Assembly: GCA_964529715.1 (NCBI GenBank)
Contig: CAZGXI010000004.1
Coordinates: forward strand, 62,001 to 126,000
Reading direction: 5' to 3'
DNA: 64,000 bases
Source of the DNA: CAZGXI01 sp964529715
GTDB lineage: Bacteria > Chloroflexota > Anaerolineae > Aggregatilineales > Ch27
The first letter of the stretch is position 1. Each line of letters opens with the position of its first letter. Positions 17,097 to 24,115 of this stretch are shown piece by piece. Made by a program: the position numbers and the translations under genes. Below the pieces are notes generated by a model. It made no database searches. It was given only the letters and a program-made list of their open reading frames with translations, and had not been told where the DNA came from.

Positions 17097-18290
17097 ATGA
17101 TCGACAAAGAAGCCCTGGCATTGCGCAACTGGCAGCTTGCCACCGAAAAACATCTCCGTACCCATCGGCAGAATACGCGCGGCGTGCTGCTGTGGCTGGC
17201 CGCCCACCTGCCAATCTTACCGGCCTCGGTCGATGGGCGGACGATCCTGCTGATCCGCCCGGATCACCTGGGTGACGTGCTCCTGACCGGCCCGGCCATT
17301 CGCGCGCTGGCGCAGGCGCAACCCGGTGCGCGGCTGGTGGCCCTGGTTGGCCCCTGGTCCGCCGGGGTGATCAGCGCCTTCCCAGAGATCGCCCTCACAC
17401 TGACGTTGCCGTTCCCCGGCTTTTCGCGCAATCCGGCGCGGACTTCGATTCAGCCTTATCTCCTGGTCGTCAAGTCAGCCCTGCAGCTGCGACAGGTGCG
17501 GGCCAGCACGGCTATTCTCTTCCGGCCCGATCACTGGTGGGGCGCGCTGCTGGCCTATCTGGCTGGCATCCCGGAGCGGGTCGGCTTCGATCTGCCGGAT
17601 GTGGCGCCTTTTCTCAGCCAGGCGATTCCTTTCCGGTCTGGTCATGCCGTCGAACGTAATCTGGCGCTGGTTGCCCCCTGGACCGGGCCGATCAATCCAC
17701 ACGACGTGCAGGTGACGTTTCCGGTAGAGGAAGTGGATCGCCAGGATGTGCGAGAGCGCCTGACCGCGCACGGATTCCCGGACGGTGCGCCGCGCGTGGT
17801 CATTCACCCCGGATCAGGGACATTGATCAAGCAGTGGTCGGCGGATCACTGGGCGCGCGTGGCAGATCGGCTGGCGGCGCAGTGGGGCGCGCCGGTTATT
17901 TTCACCGGCGGCGATCACGAACTGTTGCTCATTCAGCACATCACAGGCCGGATGGCGTCGCCGGCGATCATCCTGGCAGGCGAAACGACGGTGGGCCAGC
18001 TTGCCGCTCTGTATGCAGGGGCGAAGGTGGTGCTCGGCCCTGACAGCGGCCCGCTGCACCTGGCCGCCGCCGTCGGGACGCCCACCGTGCATCTCTATGG
18101 CCCTGCCGACCCGTCGGAGTTCGGTCCCTGGGGCGATCCGGCGCGGCACGCCGTCGTGACGGGCGACATCGGCTGTCGGCCCTGTCGCATCCTCGACTGG
18201 CCGGATGACGATCCGGCCTGCCATCCCTGTGTGCGCGACATCCCGCCGGAAGCAGTTCTCGCCGCCGCGCTGCGCGTGACATCGTCGTAG
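17097..18290 (+). CDS. GT9-family glycosyltransferase (heptosyltransferase-like)
   Basis: The protein (about 397 residues) has the GT9/ADP-heptose:LPS heptosyltransferase pattern: RPDHLGDVLLTGPAIRAL at the N-terminal domain, VIHPGSGTLIKQWSADHWARVADRL at the donor site and GPDSGPLHLAAAVGTPTVHLYGP near the C-terminus. The C-terminal tail contains four Cys (CRPCRILDWPDDDPACHPC), possibly metal-binding. Chloroflexota usually lack LPS, so the acceptor is probably another envelope glycan. The start is uncertain: ATG at 17097 is preferred over a TTG at 17073. Confidence 0.85.
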   Translation: MIDKEALALRNWQLATEKHLRTHRQNTRGVLLWLAAHLPILPASVDGRTILLIRPDHLGDVLLTGPAIRALAQAQPGARLVALVGPWSAGVISAFPEIALTLTLPFPGFSRNPARTSIQPYLLVVKSALQLRQVRASTAILFRPDHWWGALLAYLAGIPERVGFDLPDVAPFLSQAIPFRSGHAVERNLALVAPWTGPINPHDVQVTFPVEEVDRQDVRERLTAHGFPDGAPRVVIHPGSGTLIKQWSADHWARVADRLAAQWGAPVIFTGGDHELLLIQHITGRMASPAIILAGETTVGQLAALYAGAKVVLGPDSGPLHLAAAVGTPTVHLYGPADPSEFGPWGDPARHAVVTGDIGCRPCRILDWPDDDPACHPCVRDIPPEAVLAAALRVTSS

Positions 18291-18337
18291 GGCGCAGCAT
18301 GCCATACCTCAACAAATTGCCTTTGCAAGGAGCAGCG

Positions 18338-19408
18338 ATGAGCCGGGTCCGATTACGCGATTTGGGAATCACCATTGGGCGGCTGCCGACCGGGCCGCAC
18401 AACGCCATCACCGATGTGCCGGGCGTGTTGGTCGGGCACAGCACGATCATCCACGACGAGCCGCGCGTGGCACGCACGGGCGTCACCGTGATCCTGCCGC
18501 GCGATGGCGACATCTGGCGGGATTTTGTCTTCGCCGGGTATCATGCCTTCAACGGCTGCGGCGAGATGACCGGCCTGCTGTGGCTGGAAGAATCCGGCAT
18601 GCTGGGCACGGCGATTGCTCTCACCAGCACTTACAGCGTCGGCGCGGCGCACGATGCGCTGGTGGCCTACGCGGCGGAAAACGGCCATCCCAACCTGCTG
18701 CCCGTTGTAGCGGAGACGCATGATGGCTGGCTGAACGACGGCGGCGGCTTCCACGTGCGGCGGGAGCACGTCTTCGCGGCGATTGCGTCGGCGCGCGGCG
18801 GTCCGGTGGCAGAAGGCAACGTTGGCGGCGGCACGGGCATGATCTGCCATGAGTTCAAGGGCGGAATCGGCACGGCCTCTCGCTTGGCGGAAACCCCCGG
18901 CGGTGTGTATACGGTCGGCGCATTGGTCCAGTCGAATTACGGCGAGCGTTTTTCCCTGCGTGTGGACGGCGTTCCGGTGGGCCGCGAGATCGGGCCGGAG
19001 CGCGTGCCCACGCCCTGGGAGGCCATGCCGGACGGCACCTCGATCATCGCCGTTATCGCCACCGACGCGCCGCTGCTGGCGGCGCAGTGTAAGCGGCTGG
19101 CCCGCCGCGCGACGGTCGGGCTGGCGCGGGCGGGCGGCCTGGGGCAAACCTTCAGCGGCGACATTTTCCTGGCTTTTGCCACTGGCAACCACCTGCCGCG
19201 TTACGCCGACGCCCCGTTTGACGTGAAGATGCTGCCGACGCACCAGATCGATCCACTGCTGGAAGCTGCCGCCGAGGCGACCGAGGAGGCGATCCTGAAT
19301 GCGCTTACCGCCGCCGAGACGATGACCGGGCAGCGGGATCGCATCGTTCACGCCCTGCCGCTGGACGAGCTTCAGCGCATCATGGCGCGCTACAGACCGT
19401 TGGGCTAA
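18338..19408 (+). CDS. P1/S58 family peptidase (DmpA-like aminopeptidase)
   Basis: DmpA-family enzymes are self-processing N-terminal nucleophile hydrolases that remove N-terminal residues from peptides and amides. The 356-residue precursor shows NAITDVPGVLVGHSTI (22-37), GNVGGGTGMICHEFKGGIGTASR (160-182) and YTVGALVQSNYG (191-202). The self-cleavage and nucleophile region is PDGTSIIAVIATDAPL (231-246). In the better-known members Gly is followed directly by the nucleophilic Ser; here a Thr intervenes (Thr234-Ser235). AAGGAG lies five bases before the chosen ATG. Confidence 0.88.
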   Translation: MSRVRLRDLGITIGRLPTGPHNAITDVPGVLVGHSTIIHDEPRVARTGVTVILPRDGDIWRDFVFAGYHAFNGCGEMTGLLWLEESGMLGTAIALTSTYSVGAAHDALVAYAAENGHPNLLPVVAETHDGWLNDGGGFHVRREHVFAAIASARGGPVAEGNVGGGTGMICHEFKGGIGTASRLAETPGGVYTVGALVQSNYGERFSLRVDGVPVGREIGPERVPTPWEAMPDGTSIIAVIATDAPLLAAQCKRLARRATVGLARAGGLGQTFSGDIFLAFATGNHLPRYADAPFDVKMLPTHQIDPLLEAAAEATEEAILNALTAAETMTGQRDRIVHALPLDELQRIMARYRPLG

Positions 19409-19435
19409 GATTCTCATGACCGGCGACCACGTAGA

Positions 19436-19490
19436 AGTTTTAAGTGTTGTGTTTGGAATTCAAAACGCAACATTCAAAACTCAAAACTGA
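19436..19490. repeat. A/T-rich imperfect palindrome with AAAACTCAAAACT motif
   Basis: The left part AGTTTTAAGTGTTGTGTTT is inverted with a few mismatches in the right part, which ends in ATTCAAAACTCAAAACT. The composition is far below the surrounding GC content. A relative with the same AACTCAAAACTC units occurs at 56316-56345. It fills the gap between the DmpA and PPK2 genes. Confidence 0.55.
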
Positions 19491-19546
19491 GAATTTCGAC
19501 CCTGTTGCGTGCGCTCGGTAATAATCAGATTCACGGAGAGACGAGG

Positions 19547-20356
19547 ATGGCCGACCAACCTCTGACCATGCCGCCCGGCAAGAAATTTCGCCTCAAGGAC
19601 TTTGACCCAGACTTCACCGGTCCGTTCAAAAAGAAAGGCGACGCCGAAAAAGCGACGGCGAAAAACCTTGAACGTCTGCACGAGCTGCAAGAAATGCTCT
19701 ATGCCCAGGGCGAACATGCCCTGCTGATCATCTTGCAGGCGATGGACGCAGGCGGCAAGGACGGCGCCATCGAGCACGTGATGGGCGCGTTCAACCCGCA
19801 GGGCGTGCAGGTCACAGCCTTTAAGGTTCCGACCGAGGAAGAACTGGCCCACGACTTCCTGTGGCGCGTGCATAGGGCCGTGCCCCGGCGCGGCATGATC
19901 GGCATCTTCAACCGCTCCCACTACGAGGACGTGCTGGTGGTGCGCGTGAAGGGCCTGGTGCCGGAGGAGGTCTGGAAGCCGCGTTATGCGCACATCAACG
20001 CCTTCGAGCGCCTGCTGGCTGCCAGCGGCGTGACGATTGTCAAATTCTACCTGCACATCAGCAAGGAAGAGCAGGCCAAACGCCTGCGCGAGCGGCAGGT
20101 GACGCCCTCCAAGCAGTGGAAGTTTGCGCCCGGCGACCTGGAAGAGCGCACGCGCTGGGACGCCTACATGCAAGCCTTTGAAGACGCGCTGACGAAGTGT
20201 AACACCGAGGCTGCGCCCTGGTACGTCATTCCGGCTAACCGCAAATGGTATCGGGACTTCGCCATTTCGCAGGTCCTGGTCGAGACGATGGAAAAGATGG
20301 GACTGGCGTACCCGACGCCTGTGGCGGGTATTGAGCAGTATGTGATACCGGAGTAG
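19547..20356 (+). CDS. ppk2: Polyphosphate kinase 2 family protein
   Basis: PPK2 enzymes transfer phosphate between polyphosphate and nucleotides. The 269-residue single-domain protein has the PPK2 Walker A MDAGGKDGAIEHV (66-78), the lid region with HDFLWRVHRAVPRRG, and Walker B GIFNRSHYEDVLVVRV. The length fits single-domain nucleotide-phosphorylating PPK2s; the substrate nucleotide is not evident. The start at 19547 has GGAG at a fair distance, and the conserved region begins soon after. No ppk1 or exopolyphosphatase is nearby. Confidence 0.9.
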   Translation: MADQPLTMPPGKKFRLKDFDPDFTGPFKKKGDAEKATAKNLERLHELQEMLYAQGEHALLIILQAMDAGGKDGAIEHVMGAFNPQGVQVTAFKVPTEEELAHDFLWRVHRAVPRRGMIGIFNRSHYEDVLVVRVKGLVPEEVWKPRYAHINAFERLLAASGVTIVKFYLHISKEEQAKRLRERQVTPSKQWKFAPGDLEERTRWDAYMQAFEDALTKCNTEAAPWYVIPANRKWYRDFAISQVLVETMEKMGLAYPTPVAGIEQYVIPE

Positions 20357-20391
20357 AGTCCTCGCCAGGAGCTAACCACCAAGAGGTTGCC

Positions 20392-21621
20392 ATGCTGGAA
20401 GTGCGCGGCGCACACACAGAAGAACTTGACGCGGCGGCGCGGTGTATCGCGGCGGCGTTCACGGATAATCCCGGCGAACTGCCGGACCTGATGTATGCCT
20501 TCCAGCGCAGCCTGACGACGGATACCCACTTCGCGCCAGAAAATACCCGTGTGGCGGTATCCGGCGGGCGGGTGGTGGGGGTGCTGCACATCGCCGACCG
20601 CCGGATGCTGATCGATGGCGCGCCTGTCCGCGTAGGCTTCATCCCCTGGCTGGGCGTGCTGTCCGATCACCGGCGGCATGGCTATGCTTCGTTATTGCTC
20701 CAGGATGCAGTCAGTTATATGGAGCGCGAGGGATACGACCTGTCGCTGGTGCCTGGCGAAGGGTTGGAAGCCTTCTACGAACGAGCCGGGTGGTGCAACT
20801 TCCAGCACTTCTACTACGCCCGGCTCGAATTGCCGCCCCAGGTGCCTGCCCCGCGTTTTGCCGGCGTCATCCGCTCCATCGATTGGGCGCGCGACCTGGA
20901 CGCCATCATGGCGATCCATGATCAGTATAACCAAGACACCACCGGCTTGATCGTGCGCACGCGCGATTTCTGGAGCGAGTACGGCATGTACTGGCTGTCG
21001 GATTCGGAATTCGACTACCCGATGTTCTATGTGGCCGAATGCGATGGAGAAATCGTTGCCTACCTGCGTAACGGCTTCTATCGGGCCATTTTGGAAGTCG
21101 GCTTCCGCCGCGATGCAGGCGACGCAGCGCTGGCGTTGGTGTTCCACGCCTGTCGGGAGGCGCGATTGGCAGGCGCCCGCGAGGTGTATGCCGTCGCGCT
21201 GGAGCCGTTCCGTGCACAGTTGGAGGCTGCCGGGCTGCGGCTGAACCGCGAGAAGAGCAGTGGCTACCTGTACCGCATTATCCGGCTGCCTTCGCTGATG
21301 GAAAAACTGCTGCCTCGAATGCAAATGCGCTGGAAAGCCGCCCCGGTCCGCGACTGGGCGGGCAGTATCCGCGTGGAAAGCCCGGTGGGCGATACCTACC
21401 TCCGCGCGCAGAATGGGCGGTTGAGCATCGCCCTTTATACCGCTACACCGACCATCCGTCTGCGCCTGACTCATCCCCAGGCCATCGACCTGATCTTTGG
21501 CCAGGCCGACCTGTCTCACCTGCTGATCGAGACGGCGATCACCTGGCCGACGACGCTGGCCGTGCTGGAAACCCTGTTTCCTAACCGCGAATACCGCTAC
21601 TATCCCAAAGATGCCTTCTGA
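20392..21621 (+). CDS. GNAT acetyltransferase of the Eis type with C-terminal sterol-carrier-like domain
   Basis: The 409-residue protein has an N-terminal GNAT fold with LGVLSDHRRHGYASLLLQDAV (about 86-106), containing the acetyl-CoA loop. A second GNAT-like half (about 155-290) and a C-terminal region (about 300-405) resemble the SCP2-like domain of Eis-type acetyltransferases. Eis acetylates amines such as aminoglycosides and protein Lys residues; the substrate here is unknown. AAGAGG precedes the ATG. The gene converges with murA, leaving 16 bases between their ends. Confidence 0.8.
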   Translation: MLEVRGAHTEELDAAARCIAAAFTDNPGELPDLMYAFQRSLTTDTHFAPENTRVAVSGGRVVGVLHIADRRMLIDGAPVRVGFIPWLGVLSDHRRHGYASLLLQDAVSYMEREGYDLSLVPGEGLEAFYERAGWCNFQHFYYARLELPPQVPAPRFAGVIRSIDWARDLDAIMAIHDQYNQDTTGLIVRTRDFWSEYGMYWLSDSEFDYPMFYVAECDGEIVAYLRNGFYRAILEVGFRRDAGDAALALVFHACREARLAGAREVYAVALEPFRAQLEAAGLRLNREKSSGYLYRIIRLPSLMEKLLPRMQMRWKAAPVRDWAGSIRVESPVGDTYLRAQNGRLSIALYTATPTIRLRLTHPQAIDLIFGQADLSHLLIETAITWPTTLAVLETLFPNREYRYYPKDAF

Positions 21622-21637
21622 GGTGTCGCAGCAGCAG

Positions 21638-22924
21638 CTAGGATACGACGCGCTCGATGTGTGCTCCCAATCGCTGGAGCTTTTCTTCAACCCGTTCGTA
21701 ACCCCGGTCGATCTGCCGGATATTGTGGATCACAGTGGTTCCCCGTGCTGCCAGCGCCGCCAGCAGAATCGCCATGCCTGCGCGGATGTCTGGGCTGGAG
21801 ATGTCTGGCGCGGCGTGGAGCGCCGTTGGGCCGTGCACCAGCGCGCGATGCGGATCGCACAGCACGATCCGCGCGCCCATGCCGGTCAGCTTGTCGGTGA
21901 AATAAAAGCGCCCATCGTACATCCATTCGTGGAACAGCACGGCACCGGCAGCCTGGGTCGCCACCGTAAGGGCGATGCTCATCAGGTCGGAAGGGAAGGC
22001 GGGCCAGGGCTGCGCCTTGATTGTCGGGATGCGGTCGCCCAGGTCTTTGACGATGGTCAGGCTCTGGCCAGCGGGAACGAAAATATCTTCGCCACGTGTT
22101 TCCCATGTCACACCCAGCCTGGCGAAGACCAGCGCGATCATGTCGAGGTAGGCGGGGTCGGCCTGCCGGATGATGATCTCCCCGCCCGTCACCGCCGCCG
22201 CGCCGATAAAGCTGCCCACTTCCAGATAATCCGCCCCGATGCGGACCTCACCGCCGCTCAGCCGCTCCACGCCATGCACCGTGATCCGGTTCGAGCCGAT
22301 GCCCTCGATCTGCGCGCCCATGCTCACGAGCATGTGGCACAGATTTTGCACATGCGGCTCACAGGCAGCGTTGCGGATGACCGTTGTCCCTTTTGCCAGC
22401 GCCGCCGCCATCACCGCATTTTCCGTCGCCGTGACGCTGGCCTCGTCCAGCAGGATATCTGCTCCGCGCAGGCCGTCGGCGTTCATATGGAACGCGCCGT
22501 CCTTGAACTCGACGTTCGCGCCGAGCTTTCGCAGCGCCAGCACATGTGTATCCAGCCGTCGCGCGCCGATCACGTCGCCGCCGGGGACGGGCAGTTCCAG
22601 GCTGCCGGTGCGCCCCAGCAGCGGCCCGGCCAGGACCATGCTGCTGCGGATGAGGCGGGCTTTTTCTGCCGGGATGCGTGACGTGCGCAGGTCCTGCGCG
22701 TGCACGCGCCAGGTGTGCACGTCTAGCGGCGTGATCTCCACGCCCAGTTCCCGCAGAATGTCTGCCGTTACGCGCACGTCGGCAATGTCGGGGACGTTGT
22801 GCAGCGTCACCGGCTCGTCGGTCAGCAGGCAGGCGGGCAGCATCTTGAGCGCGGCATTCTTGTTGCCGCTGACCGTCACTTCGCCCTTGAGCGGATGTCC
22901 GCCCTCGATGATAAAGCGTTCCAC
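21638..22924 (-). CDS. murA: UDP-N-acetylglucosamine 1-carboxyvinyltransferase MurA
   Basis: MurA transfers enolpyruvate from PEP to UDP-GlcNAc, the first committed step of peptidoglycan synthesis. The 428-residue protein shows SGNKNAALKMLPACLLTDEP (19-38) with the catalytic Lys, the nucleotide loop and DRIPTIKAQPWPAFPSD. The flexible-loop position that is Cys115 in E. coli is Asp117 here (PVPGGDVIGAR), the change known to make MurA insensitive to fosfomycin. The start is GTG with GAGG five bases upstream. The SAM hydrolase gene lies upstream, with a palindromic repeat between the two. Confidence 0.95.
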   Translation of the reverse strand: MERFIIEGGHPLKGEVTVSGNKNAALKMLPACLLTDEPVTLHNVPDIADVRVTADILRELGVEITPLDVHTWRVHAQDLRTSRIPAEKARLIRSSMVLAGPLLGRTGSLELPVPGGDVIGARRLDTHVLALRKLGANVEFKDGAFHMNADGLRGADILLDEASVTATENAVMAAALAKGTTVIRNAACEPHVQNLCHMLVSMGAQIEGIGSNRITVHGVERLSGGEVRIGADYLEVGSFIGAAAVTGGEIIIRQADPAYLDMIALVFARLGVTWETRGEDIFVPAGQSLTIVKDLGDRIPTIKAQPWPAFPSDLMSIALTVATQAAGAVLFHEWMYDGRFYFTDKLTGMGARIVLCDPHRALVHGPTALHAAPDISSPDIRAGMAILLAALAARGTTVIHNIRQIDRGYERVEEKLQRLGAHIERVVS

Positions 22925-22943
22925 TCTGGCCTCGTATCGGGTT

Positions 22944-22971
22944 GTAGGGGCGAGGCATACCTCGCCCCTAC
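22944..22971. repeat. 28-bp palindrome of the GTAGGGGCG family overlapping a stop codon
   Basis: The arms GTAGGGGCGAGG and CCTCGCCCCTAC flank a CATA centre. The minus-strand reading of its right edge supplies the TAG stop of the upstream SAM hydrolase gene (22968-22970), so the element lies at the very end of a coding sequence. Confidence 0.85.
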
Positions 22972-23807
22972 GCGAAATGTAAGATGACCTTCTGCCCCCA
23001 TTCTACCCCAAGCGTGGCCTGGGCGTTGCCCCCGTTGACCGCGATTTCCAGGTGATTGATGCTGTTCACCAGCGCCATGATTTGTCCCGACGGGACCTGC
23101 GCATAAGTGCGGCTGATGCGGTTCAACACCCGCCCGCCGATCTCGACATATGCCCGCTTCGGATCGATGATGATCGGCAGCATTTCCGGCGGGTTGCGTG
23201 GGCGGAGTTCGAGCGTGTCGTCTGCACGCCAGTGCAGCGGGCTGATGCTGGTGATGATGTTGCCGAAGTGATCTGCTGTGATCACCTCACCCTGGATGGC
23301 CTCCGCGCCGATCACGAGGCGCGGCGGTGGCAGCGTGACCAGGTTCCCGGCGGGTGAACCGAGCGAGTCCAGGGCGTCGCCGCGCGCCAGCCACGCCGCC
23401 GCCGGAGCGAACAGGTCGCGCCCGTGAAAGGTGAAGCTCAGGCCGTTCAGGGCGACGCGCGCCGGGTCGATCTCCACCGCGTGCCGCGCTTCGACTTCCG
23501 CTAGCACGCCGCTGAACACGCCGTTGTCCGGCCCGACGAAGCGCCCCCCTGCCGTCTCGATGGCAATGGGTCGGCGCGATGATCCTACACCCGGATCGAC
23601 CACGACCAGAAAGACGCTTTCCGGCGGGAAGTAGCGGTAGGACGTTTGCAGCACGAAGGAGGCCTGCCGCACGTCCTGGGGTCGGATGGCGTGGGTCAGG
23701 TCGATGAGTGGCGCGCCAGGACACAGCCGCAAAATGACGCCTTTCATCACGCCCACGTAGGCGTCTTGCAGCCCGAAGTCGGTCAGGAAGACGATGGGGG
23801 AGAGCAC
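22968..23807 (-). CDS. DUF62 family S-adenosylmethionine hydrolase (SAM hydroxide adenosyltransferase)
   Basis: The DUF62/fluorinase superfamily splits SAM; ordinary members use water to give adenosine and methionine. The 279-residue protein begins IVFLTDFGLQDAYVGVMKG, with the conserved Asp for ribose binding. It has VVVDPGVGSSRRPIAIE, FVGPDNGVFSG, HGRDLFAPAAAWLA and DHFGNIITSI, all standard for the hydrolase type, and no sign of the fluorinase-specific insertion. GTG start at 23807, three bases after the stop of a small antitoxin-like gene. Its last codons run into a palindromic repeat. Confidence 0.9.
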   Translation of the reverse strand: MLSPIVFLTDFGLQDAYVGVMKGVILRLCPGAPLIDLTHAIRPQDVRQASFVLQTSYRYFPPESVFLVVVDPGVGSSRRPIAIETAGGRFVGPDNGVFSGVLAEVEARHAVEIDPARVALNGLSFTFHGRDLFAPAAAWLARGDALDSLGSPAGNLVTLPPPRLVIGAEAIQGEVITADHFGNIITSISPLHWRADDTLELRPRNPPEMLPIIIDPKRAYVEIGGRVLNRISRTYAQVPSGQIMALVNSINHLEIAVNGGNAQATLGVEWGQKVILHFA

Positions 23808-23810
23808 GGG

Positions 23811-24017
23811 TTAACCGTCCCGATCCTCTCGTAGCAGTTCCAGGGTCGATTTTGAACCCGGTGGAGGAGTCCAGCGATGACGATCTATCGCATCCAGAAT
23901 TTCGTCCAGGCTGCGGGATTCGACGGGCAGAAACAGCAGTTCCCTCAGCTTGCGTTCTACAGCATCGTCAATCAGCATTGGGAGGTCTTCAAATTTCATC
24001 TCGGCTACTTGAGTCAT
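23811..24017 (-). CDS. Small antitoxin-like protein
   Basis: The 68-residue product ends in WTPPPGSKSTLELLREDRDG. This kind of C-terminus is seen in short proteins annotated as antitoxins of PIN-type toxins in Chloroflexota and Cyanobacteria. The middle (MKFEDLPMLIDDAVERKLRE) looks helical and could dimerise. No toxin gene follows: the next gene, three bases on, encodes a SAM hydrolase. It may be an orphan antitoxin or a regulator of unrelated function. Start ATG chosen at 24017; the ribosome-binding site is weak. Confidence 0.6.
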   Translation of the reverse strand: MTQVAEMKFEDLPMLIDDAVERKLRELLFLPVESRSLDEILDAIDRHRWTPPPGSKSTLELLREDRDG

Positions 24018-24115
24018 GGCCTGTTTTCCAAGTCTCACAACAACTTGCAGCCGCATTGTATCGCGCCGGGTGGGGCGGACACAATGACCGAGTAAAGAGA
24101 AGACAGCCTTTGTTT

